From Tilletia caries (lineage: Eukaryota > Basidiomycota > Exobasidiomycetes > Tilletiales > Tilletiaceae), in assembly GCA_032718865.1 (NCBI GenBank), contig JALUTQ010000032.1, positions 434,001-498,000 on the forward strand: a DNA stretch of 64,000 bases. The letters are read 5' to 3'. The stretch's first letter is position 1; each line of letters begins with the position of its first letter. Below, one piece after another: positions 43,393-56,168 of this stretch. The notes below the pieces were generated by a model. It was not told the DNA's origin. It saw only the letters and a list, made by a program, of their open reading frames with translations, and did no database searches. A program made the translations under genes and the position numbers.

Positions 43393-46300
43393 TAGTACAA
43401 CCCTCACCTGGCCTCAGCAGCAGTAGCAGCAGCAGTCATACTTCTCGCCGAATCTCTTCCAATGAAGATCGCAACGACCGCACTTCCACCACAACCACCA
43501 TCACGCCAACAAATACAACAACACCGACACCAGGAACATCACTGAAAACCACCGACGCCAGCCAAAATCAGCAGCAGAATACCAGCAAAGAATCATCCCA
43601 TCCCGACCTCTCCGACACAACTCCTCCAGCTCCGTCATTAGCAACTCCCACCCGACCCGACAGTCTCCCTCCCAAGCCAACCGATCAACCATCGCAGCGC
43701 AACGCACCTACTATGGGTACAGCTTCGAACGAAAAGGCAGACGTCGATGCGGCCCCAGGCACGCTTGCCAATGGTGCACCACGCGTGCGAGATGGCAGTA
43801 CCACCGCAACAGCTACCACCACTGCTCGCGCTACATCCAAAGGACGTCAGTCTACGCAGACACACAGAGTATCCCCTGACCGATCAGCCGCAGCTTCCAC
43901 CATGCCTCCGTCCCCGACCCAGACCGGAAAAACGCTTCCCCCCACCGAGCAGGGCGCGTCTACTGCTCAGCCGCAGAACGAGTACGCCGCGGAAGAAGGG
44001 GGAGGGGGAGATGATCGCGCTCCCAATGGCGGGCGTGTGGCTGGCGCTGGAATTTCCGCGCCGGGAGAATTATTGGTGGCGACGACAGCTACAAACCCGA
44101 TGCCTGTTCCTGGGTCGAGCCAGTCCCACTCGCTCGGAGTTGCGCCGACGGCCTCATCTCTTGCGGCGGAGTCGACTTCTTCATCCGGTTCTCCGCCCTC
44201 ATCTTCTTCGCTCGAATCTGCCTCTGCGGGCGGCGGCGGCGGCGGCAATGGGCGTGCCGCTGGAAGTGCTGGGGGGCAGGCGAACGTGCCGAGTTCTGCT
44301 GCACACGCGCACGCGTCTACGCCTCCTGCGTCAGTGCAGCACGAGATGGCACCCGCTTCTGCGCGGTCCTCCCTCGCTGCTGGTTCTCATTCTCATCCTC
44401 AGACTCAAGGGGGAGGAGGATCGACATACGCGAGTGCTCAGGCGTCCCCTTTGCTCGACTCGACGCCGACAACAGCCAGCACCATGCCCGCTACGCCCTC
44501 GTCGTCGTCCTCGAATGCGAGTGCGCAGCAGAGTATAGCTGCGGCGCATGCTCAGGCTCAGGCGGCGCTGGCTGCGTTGCAGCATGCTCAGGCGCAGCAT
44601 GCCCAGGTCCAAGCTCAGGCTCAGGCGCAAGCTCAGGCTCAAGCTCAGGCGCAGGCGCAGGGGTATGGGGGCTATGGTGGACATCATGCTTCACAGCAGC
44701 AAAGTCAGCAGCATGGACATGGGCATGGGCATGGGCATCATTATCATAACCAGTCGCATCATCATCATCATCAGCAGCAGCACCATCACCAACAACAGCA
44801 ACAGCAGGGACATGGATATCACCATCATCAGCAACAGCAACATCAGCAGCAGCATGCGGGCGGCGGTGTGGTGCCCTCGTCGGCCGCGTCCGCATCTTCG
44901 TCCACGGCTGCGTCGCATACGAGCGGCGCGGGGGTGGGCACGGGGGCGTACTCGCATTTGCACTCGTCGTCTGCGCCTTCCACTACCAACATTGGTGGGC
45001 CCAGCTCTGGTGCGGGCTCGTCGTCCGCAACGGGCGGAGCTGGAGGGGGTGGGACGGCATCCAACGCAGGTGGGGGCTCTGGACAACAACAACAACAACA
45101 GCATACGCCCTCGACCCCGCTCATCGCGGGCACATACGCGTACGAGCGTCTAACGACGGAGCTGACGAGTTGCATCATTGCGTTCCTGACCCCGATCTTG
45201 CCGACGGAGGAGGAGTATCGGATTAAGGAGGCGACGAGGAGACAGTTGGAGCGGTTGGCTTGTCGGGTTAGTCCTGGGGCTAAGCTGTTGGCTTTTGGGA
45301 GTATGGCGAATGGGTTTGCTTTGAGGAATTCGGGTGAGTCTTTTTTCTTTTTTTCTTTTTTTCTTTTTCGGCGTCTTTGACTGTGATGAGTTGGCTTCCC
45401 TTCTGTGGGTGCTGATTGTTTCCCCTTGTTGTTGATGTGGCCACGCGCGTCGCACGTTGTGTGTGATGATCAGACATGGATCTTTGCTGTCTGCTCAACA
45501 AGAAGGAGGGCCAGGCGGAGGAACGGAGCGCCTCGGTGCTGGTGGAGATCCTGGGCCAGCTGATTCGGGAGGAGACGGACTTCAATGTGATGATGCTTCC
45601 CAAAGCTCGGATCCCGATCATCAAGATCAGCCGAGGTGAGTCTCTATGATTGAACGTTGCCGTCATGCCTGAGAGAGATTTCTTTGCTGATCGTGTAATG
45701 GCTCCTACGTTTTTTCTTCTGTGCTTACAGTGCCGTCTGCGGATCTGCCGTATGAGATCTCGTGCGATATTGGGTTCGAGAACCGGCTTGCGTTGGAGAA
45801 TACGCGTCTTTTGCTTAGCTATGCCATGGTGGACCCGCCCAGGTTACGGACGCTTGTGCTTTTCCGTGAGTTTGCGAGGCGTCTTTCTTGCCTTTGGATC
45901 TCTATAGGGTCGAGAGTTGACGCGTTTATCTATGATGACTTTGTTCGCTCCCCAACAGTCAAGGTTTGGACGAAGCGGAGGAAACTCAACTCGCCGTACA
46001 CGGGAACGTTATCTTCGTATGGATATACCCTACTGGTCTTGTTCTTCCTGTGCCATGTGAAGAGTGAGTACCTCCTGGACTGGCAGCTCTCCTCTTCTTT
46101 CCTCTTTACAACGCCTGACGTCCCTCTTCTTTCACGCGTACGCGCTTGAACAGGGCCAGCAATCCTGCCAAACCTGCAACGCATCCCGCCCAGTCGACCA
46201 CTGAACCCGGAAGAAGTCGAGCTCAACGGGCACAATATCTACTTCTACGACGACATTGCCACGCTCCGGCAGGAGTGGTTCTCCCAGAACACGGAGAACG

Positions 46301-49078
46301 TCGGGGAGCTGCTGATTGATTTTTTCAGGTACTTCAGTAAGGAGTTTAGCTATTCGAGGGATGTGATTAGTTTGAGGACGGAGGGGGGGTTGATGAGCAA
46401 GGATAAGGATTGGACTTCTGAGGTGAGTTTTGGAGCTTCCTTCCCTTTGGATGAATGGGATGTGTTCTCATTCCTTTTGCTTTCTTCTTTTATGGTCGCG
46501 TAGCTATGTATCGAGGATCCGTTCCAGTTGGGCTACAATGTCTCAAGGACGGTTACAAAGGATGGCTTGTATACAGTGAGTATTCTTTGTTCTGGCAGTG
46601 TCGCTAAAGAATTACGCGTCTGACTGACGTTCCGATCGGGCGTGCTCCTCCTCCTCCTCCTCCTCCTCCTCCCCGCTCAAGATCCGCGGAGAATTCATGC
46701 GCGCGACGCGCATCCTTCTCGGAAACAAACACCAACGCATGTCGAACCTGATCGCGGAGCTATGCGAGGAGCGCGAAGACATCATTAGTCGCGCGCCAGA
46801 CACGCCCGTGAAGAGACATGGGAACCTCGGACCCGGTCCGCGGAGTAGCACGGGAGGACCTGGTGGTGGACCCTCAATAGGCGGTGGTGGATCTGTTGGA
46901 GGTGGCTCAGGTGGAGGTGCGGGTGTGGGCGGGCTTGGGTTTGGATACCATCATGCTACGGCGGGAACTCTGGCTGCTGCGGCTGTCGGTGGACTGGCTT
47001 CGCCTCCGATTTCGTCCTCCACGTCTGCTGCTGCGGCCGCCGCTGCGGCCGTTGCGGCAGTAGCTGCAGCGGGAGGTACGCACGCCGCGGGTCTGATCGA
47101 CCCGCGGATCATGCGCGACTATCGGGAGTTCTACGACACGCCTCGTCGGTACGATAGTTCGTTTGCGAGTGGGTTGGGCGGCAGCTTTGCATTTGAGGAG
47201 ATGGCGCGTGGATTGGGGTTGGGGCAGCAGGGGTATCGGAGTGTGCCTGCGTATCCGCCGACGACGGCCATGCTTGCTCCGCTGTCGCAGAATAACGGGC
47301 TGGCGCAGCGCTTGGTTGGCTCGGGGTATACGCGGGGCTCGAGTGTGAGTGCGAGTAGTGGGCATGGGACGGGCGGGACGGGGAAGTCGGCTTCTCCTGG
47401 TCATCGTGGCGGGGCAGGAGGAGGAGGAGGAGCGTCTGGATCCGGCACGGCGGGTGTCAATGAAGCTGGTGAGAGTGCGGTGGGTGCTGGCGGGAAAGGA
47501 GCGAATGCGAACGCTGGCTCTGGGAGCGCAGTGGGCATCGGCATCTCTGGAGTGCAGACTGGGAATGTGGACGCGTATGGCTATCCTGCGGACTTGAGCT
47601 TTGCCAGTGAGTGTTTCAATTTTCCAGGTGGACGTGGCCGTTCAACAGCTTTGGATGCTCATCACGATTTTCCACTTCTAGACGCGTTAAATCGCTCCAA
47701 GTCGCTTCCACGACCTTTCCTAGATGACCAAAGAAGCTCGACGCCGCTCCGCTCTGAGCCTGCGTCTCCGAAATTGGGGCCGAGCTCGTCTCAGCGGACA
47801 CAGGTGCGCGACTACGGCCCCTCGGCCACCTTTCATGCGCTCCAACCTGCCATGGCTGCCCTCTCCGTCGGCGGGAATGTCTCCAGGCCGGCTGCTCCTC
47901 AACGCACCCACTCGGGACTAGGCGCGACGTCAGCTGCGTCGACGCCGTCCTTGAGCGCGGCTGTGACCGGCGCCGGTACCGGTGCGGGTGTTAGTGGCGG
48001 CGAGCCGCCTTCGCCCATGTTCTCCCACGCGACGGATGGCGTGACGATGTCGATGTCTGCGTCTGCGGGACCTGCGCGATATGTGGGTGCGAGTCGGGTG
48101 CCTGGGTCCACTGCTGCGTGGCCGTACGGGGCTGGGTCGGCGGGGGCGGCGGCTGCGATTGCGGCTGCGTATGCTCAGGCTCAGGCTGCTGCGGCGGCAG
48201 CGTTGGCGGCGGGATACCCTGCTTCGGCGGCTGCGTACGCTTCTGGGGTGTCGTCTTCTGCTGCTACTGGTGCGGCGCCGGGTATGGCGTCGTACTCGAT
48301 GCAACCGCATACATCTCCGATGCTGTACCCTCAGGGATTCGGGTATGACGTTCACCAACAGGGACTTCAACAGTCTCACCTTCCTCATCAGCAGCAGCAT
48401 CTCCAAGGGGCGGGAGCGGAACCGTTGCTGGATCCGCGTTCGGGCACGTTTGCGCTTGATTCGAACGTGGGCAGTCTGGGTGCGGGCGAGGATGTGTTTG
48501 GGGCGGCGCCGTTGATTCCTGGTGCGGCCGCTGGACTCGGGTATAGCGGTGGGTATGTGCCTGGGATGGGCAGTGCGGGGATGTACGGGATGGGGACACA
48601 GGCGCATGGCTTTGGAGGTGGTCCGAACGGCGTAATGGGCGACGAGGGGCACGACGGTGACGGTTTGGAGGAGGAAAACTTTGACGATGAGGGGAATGGT
48701 CCCGGCTTTGGGCGTGGGCGTGGACTGGACGATGACGGTGCGAACTCGGACATTTCTGAGGGGACGTTGGACGAGCTTGCGAGAGTGTCGGAGTTGGAGG
48801 CGAAGGAGGACAGCCTGTCTCCTGCGTTTGAGGCACCGTCTTTGATGGCAAGTCGGAGACCGAGCGCACGACAATCAGCGACGGGTCATCCGGAGTCGGC
48901 AGCAGTACCATCGTCGTCTTCTGCTGGTTCTGCCGGCGGCGGTGGGCCCGGCTCGCGGGGTGGCAAGCCTTCGACGGCTGTTGTGGACGTGCCTGCTGCG
49001 TCTCCTGCGATCGACATCGCCCCTTCGAATCGGTCTGGCTCGCGTCAGCAGAGCCCGGCGGCGGGGATTGGGAAGTGA
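42948..49078 (+). CDS. Cid1-type terminal nucleotidyltransferase with long low-complexity arms
   Basis: Non-canonical poly(A)/poly(U) polymerase. Seven exons (42948-45333, 45474-45635, 45731-45865, 45959-46063, 46154-46422, 46504-46575, 46682-49078) sum to 5526 bases, 1841 residues. A 5' UTR intron is likely at 42761-42853. The catalytic core (about residues 730-1065) has FGSMANGFALRNSDMDLCCL (G-S motif and two catalytic Asp), ISCDIGFENRLAL (third Asp), INSPY-type RRKLNSPYTGTLSSYGYTLL, and LCIEDPFQLGYNVSRTV with IRGEFMRATRILL. The first ~730 residues are Ser/Thr/Ala-rich, with poly-Asn, Gln-Ala repeats and a His/Gln-rich block; the last ~780 are Gly/Ala/Ser-rich. The core is closest to fission-yeast Cid1. 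The base-selecting His before Asn in Cid1 is Tyr here. An in-frame 75-base intron at about 47607-47681 is possible. Confidence 0.9.
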
Positions 49079-49654
49079 GAGGGGGGGGGGGGGGGGAAGC
49101 TGCCACTTGCCGTTTGCCCCAACCCCTCGCCTCGCCCAGTCGGGGTTTCGCGTCAAGTCCACCCTTGGACATCGAACAATCTTGGACCCCTCTTCCGTGC
49201 CTGTTTGCTGTCTCCAAGCGCACTATCTATGCGACAGGCCTTTACCCCTCCCAAGCATCTCCTCCGGCACACTCTGCAGGCCTCGCCTCCTCCGACTCCC
49301 CCATCCCGCCTCCCAACGGATGACCATGGAAAAAACAAAGCCTTTCTCTCCTTGCAGCATCTCACTCTGCTGGTCTGCGATCTTCTGTTCTCTACTGTGT
49401 CTTCATCTGTTGTCCGCGCGTGTCTGTGTTCTTTCCTTTTCCCAGTGGTCGAATATTATCAATTTCTGGTTGAACGCATGATGCTGTCCTTTGCTAGCAA
49501 TACGTTCGCCGGTGTCAAGATGGGAAGCGTCGATGTCATGCTCGGAGCCTTTCGTTTCTTGGGAGTCGGTCGCGGTCTCGGGGAGGTCGAGGTTGAGATC
49601 AGTCATTCTGTCCACCACTCGCTCGCGCATACGTACGCAGAAGAAGCTGGCAAG
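49079..49654. other. Spacer between Cid1-like gene and WDR70
   Basis: Begins with a 16-base poly-G run (49081-49096), then pyrimidine-rich leader-like sequence. An open frame upstream of the chosen WDR70 start (from about 49205) lacks family similarity and is taken as leader. Confidence 0.5.
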
Positions 49655-51876
49655 ATGGACGAGTTGCAGGCGATGCTGTCGTCTGGCTTCGGTAAGCGAC
49701 ACAGGCCTCATCCGAACAAAGCGCAGGCTGCTCGCATCGGTCCACAACCACCGGCCGCAGCATCAAGTGTCAAGAAGGACGAGGATGACGATGACGATGA
49801 CGACGATGAAGTTGCGGGCGAGCGGCCATCTTCAGCTGCGGTAGCTTCGGGCTCGAAGCCTACTACCACAACGCAGGACGACGACGGACTGACGGAGGAG
49901 GATCGGAAACGGAATGCGGAGCTCGACCGGCTCGCAGCAGAGGACAGCGACGACGACGATGATGACGATGACGACGATGATGATGATGCGCGGCCCAGAG
50001 GGAACGGGAAGGGAAAGGAAGTTGCGCGGAACGGGGATGGCGACGACAAGGACGAGATTGGACCGCCGCCGCCGCCTGCTATCGCTGAGGGTGGGGAGGA
50101 TGCTTCCCTACCCATCTCTCACGAAGCTCATCTGAGGGATCACACAAAGGTGAGTTTAGCTGGACAAGACCTGCCTGATCGTTCGGACGTACCTACTGAT
50201 CCATAACTGTCCCTTCAGAGCGTCACAGCTCTCGCGGTAGACATTCCAGGCGCCCGCATTGCGACCGGCGCGTCCGACTACGATGTCAAACTCTGGGACT
50301 TTGGCGGCATGACGTCCACCTTCCGCCCCTTCACGACCTTCGAGCCCGCAGGACCGTATCTGCTCAACGATCTCGCTTTCTCCCCCTCCAGTCAATCTCT
50401 GCTCGTCATCTCCGCCACGGCGCAGGCCAAGATCTACGACCGCGAAGGCAAGACCCAGCTCGCCATCACCAAGAAAGGAGACGTATACCTGCGCGATATG
50501 CGGCATACTGCGGGTCACGTCGCCGAGATCACTTGCGGATCTTGGCATCCAACGGAGTCCAGCGTTTTCATGACGGCCTCTGCCGACTCGAGCGTGCGCT
50601 TCTGGGACGCCGAGAACATCCAGAAGCACAAGTCGATCATCGTGGTCAAGTCCAAGACCGAGCGTGGCACCCGGACCCGTATCTCCGCTGCCACCTTTTC
50701 GCACGACGGCCGAACCTTGGCCACGGCTTGTGCAGATGGCGCGGTCCATCTCTGGGCGACGAACAGCTCCTTTGCTCGGCCCAATGCGAGTGTCGAAGGC
50801 GCGCATTCTCGGGGGACAGAAACCAGCTCCGTCGCTTGGTCTCGGGATAATCGGCACTTTGCTACCCGAGGAGGAATGGGAGATGATACCGTCAAGCTAT
50901 GGGATGCACGATCTCTCAAGAAGCCGCTGGCCGTGCACGTAGATCTGCTCTCGGCATCTGCGCAGACCAACGTGATTTTCAGCAATGATGAGCAGCACCT
51001 TCTCACAGGCACTGCAGGCTCTGCGCCACCTGATGAGGACGGGATTCAGCGTGGCAGCAAGGGTAGCGGGAAGAGTGGTGGGATCGTCGTGCTCTCTCGC
51101 ACCGACCTTTCTACAGTCCGTACTTTCACTCCGAGTGGCGTGAACCCAAGCACGAGCATTATCAAGCTGCAATGGCATCCCAAGATCAACCAGCTCTTCG
51201 CATCCACAAGTCAAGGCTCGGTTTCTATCTTCTACTCGCCCACGCTTTCCGCGCGGGGTGCACTACTTTGCGTCGATCGGCACGTTCGGTCGCGAGTAAC
51301 GATCCCCACGAGCGAGTTCACGAGCGCAGCACAAATGACAATCATCGTACCCGCCGCCGAGGCCGCGAACCGCCGTCGTCGACGTGGGCCCGAAGGACCC
51401 GGTGGGAGCGGCAACCTCGCTGTTGCCAATGTGGGCGATGGCGAGCGTGAGAACGAGACCGCAAAGAAGAGGAGATTGGACAAGATGCGTCAGCAACCGG
51501 GCGGGCCGGCACACATGCCAGAACGACCGATGACGGGGCCTGGCAAAGGTGGACGGATCGGTGCGGCGGCAACTCAGCATGTTGTGCAGGGCATCTACAA
51601 GGACAATTCGAGAAGCGAGGATCCAAGAGAGTACGTCTTCCTTGGCTTTCTGTCGGTCCTTTCAGCTGAAGGATGACGAGATGAACTGATCTACTGCCCC
51701 TTTCTTTCTTCTACAGAGCACTGCTCAAATACGCTGACAAGGTCGATACGGATCCCAAGTGGACTTCGGCCTGGAAGGCAACGCAGCCAAATCCTGTGTT
51801 CCGTGCCGAGAACGAGGACGACGAGGAGGAGGAAAAGGAGAAGAAAGCCGGCCAGAGGTCCACTGCGAGACGGTAG
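49655..51876 (+). CDS. WDR70: WD-repeat protein WDR70 homologue
   Basis: Three exons (49655-50149, 50219-51630, 51717-51876) sum to 2067 bases, 688 residues. The N-terminus MDELQAMLSSGFGKRHRP is followed by two poly-Asp tracts. The sequence LPISHEAHLRDHTK leads into the WD domain: ASDYDVKLWDFGGMTSTFRP, GHVAEITCGSWHPTESSVFM, DSSVRFWD, DGAVHLWA, DDTVKLWDARSLKKPL and WHPKINQLFASTSQGSVSIF. The C-terminus has GPGKGGRIGAAATQHVVQGI and DPREALLKYADKVDTDPKW. Order and motifs fit WDR70/gastrulation-defective homologues, nuclear proteins linked to chromatin and DNA-damage response in yeast and animals. The 3' part is duplicated at 26255. Confidence 0.93.
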
Positions 51877-52454
51877 GCCCTGGAGTGTGGCACCACGGGA
51901 GTGGGTGACGCGTGTCGATCATGGGGGAACGTGAAGTGGCGTGCTTCGAATGTTACAGCTCATTGCACTGGCCGCTTATTCCACTCGTCCGCCACCATTC
52001 CATGTCTTGTCTACCACCAGACCATCGCAAAGACAAAGCGTTCAACACAAATGACCCGCCCTCCACAAGGTGGATACGCTCGCGGAAGATTGGGAGATGC
52101 GAAGGTTTCAGGACCTCAGCAAAAGGGCATTGCGCAGGTGCAAGGCTGAGTTATTGTGTTCTTTCTTGTCAGCTGACGCCCTTCTTCTCTCCATCCCCTC
52201 TTGGCCTTCTCATCTCAATCTGACAGCGAACCGGAACGTGCCAGCGGTACACGACTGTGCTGGCAAATTACCGTTGCATACACCGGCTGTCATATGTATG
52301 TATTCACGCCTAGACCTAACGCCCTTCTCCTCGTTCGGCTGTCGTCCCTCCTTCCCTTCAGCCCCTCCCAGCTTTTCTCATCTCAATCTGACAGCGAATC
52401 GAAACGTGCCAGGGGTACATCCGTTTCCTCAGCGTTCCTTTGGAGACAGAAGCC

Positions 52455-52462
52455 TATATAAT
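52455..52462 (+). promoter_or_regulatory. TATA box of secreted-protein gene 2
   Basis: TATATAAT, same context and same 367-base distance to the ATG as in copy A. Confidence 0.55.
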
Positions 52463-52821
52463 AAGGTCAAGAGAACCGGAGGCTGTATCCTCCCTTTTCA
52501 CACAACCCACTTGCCCACTCCATTCTCTCTTTCTTCGCTCTATAGGCAGGTCCTTCTGAGCTCATACTCTTCTCTTCACTTCTTCACACCTTCACTTCTT
52601 CGCTTCTCCGCTTCGCTCAAGTCACTGCGAGCCCTCCTTCACTCGTCCGTCAACATCAGCGCTACACAGGCAGGTCCTTCCGAGTTCGCGTCCCTTCAAC
52701 CTTCCACAACACTCCAGTGCCCAGCCCTCGGCCCTTCACTTCCTCTGCGCAGCGTATCTCGCCTCTCCCGCCTCGACAAACTTCCATCCCAAGGTCCCAG
52801 CCCATTCAGGTCAAAAAGGAG

Positions 52822-53552
52822 ATGAAGATCATCAGTCCCGCTGCTTTGATCCTACTGTCGCTCGTGTCGGCGCTCTGCCTTCCCGGTGAGTACGTTGGAT
52901 CGGTATGGAACGCGGAATGATGTAAGGTTGGTATTAACATTCGCAACTCGCGGCTAAAGATGCTACGCATCAACCCCCCCGTACTTCACCGACGAACGGT
53001 CGTCGTTCGGTTGCGACTACCACTCCGGGGGCGGACACGCATCGAGATCCCGTGCGACGCGAGGCAGCCGATTCCATCAACTCTGCCAAGGCAATCGCGC
53101 TCAATGTTGGATCCCGCAAGGAGGTTGACATATCCTCTGTCAAAAGAAACGCCATGGATTATGCGAACATAGGAATTTCTGTGGTGCTTGTAGGAGCGGT
53201 AATATATGCGTTCGGGTACGGGATCTATGCTTCGGTCACGGAACACTCCCCTCCAAAGCATCCAAAGAATCGGCGCAGCAACTGTGTGGAGGAAGCCCCC
53301 TACTCCAACAAACACTCTGGTGCTGTCCAAGCCAATCGACGCCGGTCTTCAGCTGCAACTCCGGGGGATCGGAATACACTCCTGTTTCCGATGCAGGTCC
53401 GATATGACGAGCACTTCGACAGCAAGGATGCGATCAGAATGGTGATGCGAACCCACTCCAAGGCTGAGGACAAGAAGAACGACAAGTCCGAGCCGCATGC
53501 TCCGCAAGGCCGCCGCGATGTTGGTACGCAACGTTTGGGTTCGGCTTTGTAG
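52822..53552 (+). CDS. Small secreted/membrane protein 2 (mosaic paralogue)
   Basis: Exons 52822-52885 and 52960-53552 join in frame to 218 codons. The signal peptide is the same as in paralogue 1. Exon 2 opens directly into TSPTNGRRSVATTT, followed by a charged stretch (REAADSINSAKAIALNVGSR) and a different hydrophobic segment (IGISVVLVGAVIYAFGYGIY). The shared C-terminal domain follows (SNKHSGAVQ, FPMQVRYDEHFDSKDAIRMV, EPHAPQGRRD). It is predicted to be secreted or to span the membrane once. No family is recognised. Confidence 0.72.
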
Positions 53553-53646
53553 AGTGTGGGCGAGCTCATTCGCTCCCTCAAACCTCAAATGCTTGACGGT
53601 ATCACCTGGTGAAGAGGTGTATCTCAATGCAATACGTTGTGAATGA

Positions 53647-53984
53647 TGCGTGCTCGATCAGGAACGGGTCAGATCTTGTGCGCATGGCAGTTTTGGGTGA
53701 AGGACACACACGAAGAATGTGACTAAACACGAAGCTGTCCGACGTTTGGCCGCCCCTTTACCAGAACGATTGCCATTCCGCCGCTTCTCAGTGACTCTGA
53801 GCATGTCCTTCTAAGCTTGCCGCTCACCTTCCTACATAAATTCCTTGGTCGTCCAACGCTCCTCGCTCATCACACCTCCTTCATCTCGTACTTCTGCTTC
53901 CTCAGGCACTCTGAATATCCGTGCTCACAGGACACAGACCTTCCCACTCTCAGGCTTCCTTCAACCCTTCTTCAGCACCAAGAA
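53647..53984 (+). promoter_or_regulatory. Former promoter region of the VID27-like pseudogene
   Basis: Plus-strand TATA-like tacataaat at 53834, followed by a pyrimidine-rich leader. No coding sequence is recognised. Confidence 0.35.
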
Positions 53985-55430
53985 CAGAACAGGGAAGGCT
54001 TCAGGCCCGCTACTTTGGTCTTGCTGGCCGTCGGGAGGAACGCACCTTCGCCATCAACACCGACCTCCGCTTCCGCGAATCCACCACACAGGATGACGGC
54101 GAGCCCACCTTCGTCTGACGTGACCGAGCCGGGGACGCCGACGAGAACTTGCTCGAGTTCGTAATCGACAGCGCACAGGTCAACGAAGTCACTCGCAAGA
54201 TGTTCTACGTCATCTTCCTCCAGTGCGCACACGAGCACACCTTCCAGCGCTCCCAAGAGCACTCCTCCGATGACGACCTTGCTGCACTCCAGTATAGCCC
54301 CGACTCGCAGCCGCAGAGCAGGAGGGGGAGGAAGATAAGTACGGTCTCAAAGCAGACGATCCGGACGCTTTTCCCGCACAGATCCGCGCCCTCGCCGTCT
54401 CCAACGCGAAGGCAGCTAAGCAATCGAAGAAACCTGGCCCACCCCTCGCACAGCCTGAGCCAGCCACCGTCGCACTCGAAGAACCGTCCGTCACTGCCAC
54501 TGCGGATCTTTACCTGTACGACGCCGAGACTCAGATGTTAATGAAGCAGGAAACTGCTGTCGGGGTCGTCGTCAAGCAGATTGGCCCACTTCTCTGTGTC
54601 CATTTGCGCAACAAACAAACAGAAACGTTCACACACCTTCTCCCTCGCAGCTCATGAGCACTTGCACACGTTACGACCCACAAAATGATACGATATCATC
54701 ACATTCCAACGCAAAAGAACCCAGCGCCGCCTTTCAAAACTTGCTGTCGAGAGGCAGATGCAGAGCCTCACTGCACTCGACAAGAACTTTAAGCCGGACA
54801 GATGTTTAGGACGACGAAGGAAAGTCGTATCTGGAGGAGTCTCGTCGTCGAAGTGGTACAAAACCCGCGAAATAACGTCGTTCGTTACTGGCGGAGAGAG
54901 AGTCGAATCGAGGGAATGGTCATGATCGCCTTGGCGAGGAGGAGTTCCCCATGACGATCGCCCATGTGCTCGAGTAGAAGGAAGATTTGCAGGAAACGGC
55001 GGATCTGATCAGGAAGAAGCCCATGGGAGGAAAGGAGGTCCAGACCATCATCAGAGGCTCAATGAACGTTGCTTGAGACCTGGCTCAAGACCCTTTCACG
55101 TGCCACTCCAGTACGGACTTACGCAGGGCTAACCAGCTGGGTCAACAGTACAGCCATGCTGGTGAGTTCTCTCTCGACATTGTCCGTCGCTAAGACCCTT
55201 CATCCAACCTTTCCACATCTGACGAGACTTGCTCTTCATCCTAGATATCCTACCCAGACTTCGCTGAGATCGGCCGGGAAACGTCAAGGCAACGCTCCTT
55301 GCAAAATACTCACCATGCACGCGCTCATTAAGTTCGCGTTGCCGCGCATGCGACTTGGCACCAGTATAATCAGTCAGCAGTGTGACCGTGTACATGGAAT
55401 CGCAGGGGATGGTCGATTACAGCTGTGAGT
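53985..55430 (+). pseudogene. VID27-like protein, degenerate
   Basis: The N-terminal region reads RTFAINTDLRFRE, QDDGEPTFV, stop, then DENLLEFVIDSAQVNEVTRK and MFYVIFLQCAHEHTFQRSQE, SSDDDLAALQY. This fits the PH-like N-terminal part of the Vid27 family. The TGA at about 54116 stands where the family has Trp. A one-base frame change occurs near 54300; afterwards EEDKYGLKADDPDAFPAQIR and DLYLYDAETQMLMKQETA follow. Further downstream only pieces are readable (PQNDTISF, YPDFAEIG) with several stops. The C-terminal propeller of VID27 is absent. The assignment rests on pattern recall, not on an alignment. Confidence 0.55.
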
Positions 55431-56168
55431 CTCATCAACAACCGTCCCTCCCGTTCTGCTTACAGATCTTGATTGTTCTTACGCGTCGTTATTTGCTCCG
55501 CTGTACCTGTCTAGCCCACGATGGCGACCGTCGTCAGCTTCACACAGCCCTTCGCCCTCTGCTTTCTCCCAAGCGTATCCGCATCAGCGTCGTCGCCACG
55601 GGCCCGGTTCACACTCTACGCGTCCCTCCAGCCCGCCTCTTCGTCGACCGTCAACATGAAGGACCAGGGAAGCTTCCTTCACGCCCGACCCGGTCAGCCT
55701 ACCGATCTCGTGAGTGCAGAGGTCTCCTTGACTAAAACTGGCACAAACAGCTTGATTACGGGTCAAGTCGCTCACGTCAACTCGGGCTAGTGATCACTCT
55801 TCATTCCCCCCCTCCCCTCACCTCTCCTTGTGCTACAGTCACAGCTGACATTGAGGGATCACTGCCTTCTTTAGATGGGTCGGTTCCTGAGGTGGATGCA
55901 TCACGATCGATACTTCTCAAAGCTTGCTAGTTACTCAGCATTCGCATCCTTGTCTCCAACTGACGAATCAATTTCCACAACTTGACGTTTGGCAAATCAG
56001 GGAGAAAGGAAACTGACTGTTACATACATGGTACAAGAGAAACAATTACACGAAGCTCGATGGCATGAGATGTCGTCTTGGCTACCTTGGGTCGCGGTGG
56101 CGTAACTATGTATGAGCGGAGGGAAGAGTCTCGTCGCGTTGAAATGATTGTTGTGTCCATCAAGCCGA
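55431..56168. other. No supported gene
   Basis: An 89-codon plus-strand frame (55521-55790) with ATG and a hydrophobic start matches nothing known and may be chance. The remainder is AT-richer and includes the 3' side of cutinase copy B. Confidence 0.3.

Larger units (their letters stand above)
51291..53646. repeat. Segmental duplication, WDR70-tail plus secreted-protein block, copy B
   Basis: Partner of 26255-28566. Here the WDR70 gene is complete, so this is the likely donor. Confidence 0.9.

Noticed and set aside
48081..48515. Arg/Leu-rich plus-strand frame inside the Cid1-like gene, and similar frames at 43747-44538 and 44548-45153
   Set aside because: Alternate-frame shadows of Gln/Ala/Gly codon repeats in the real frame.
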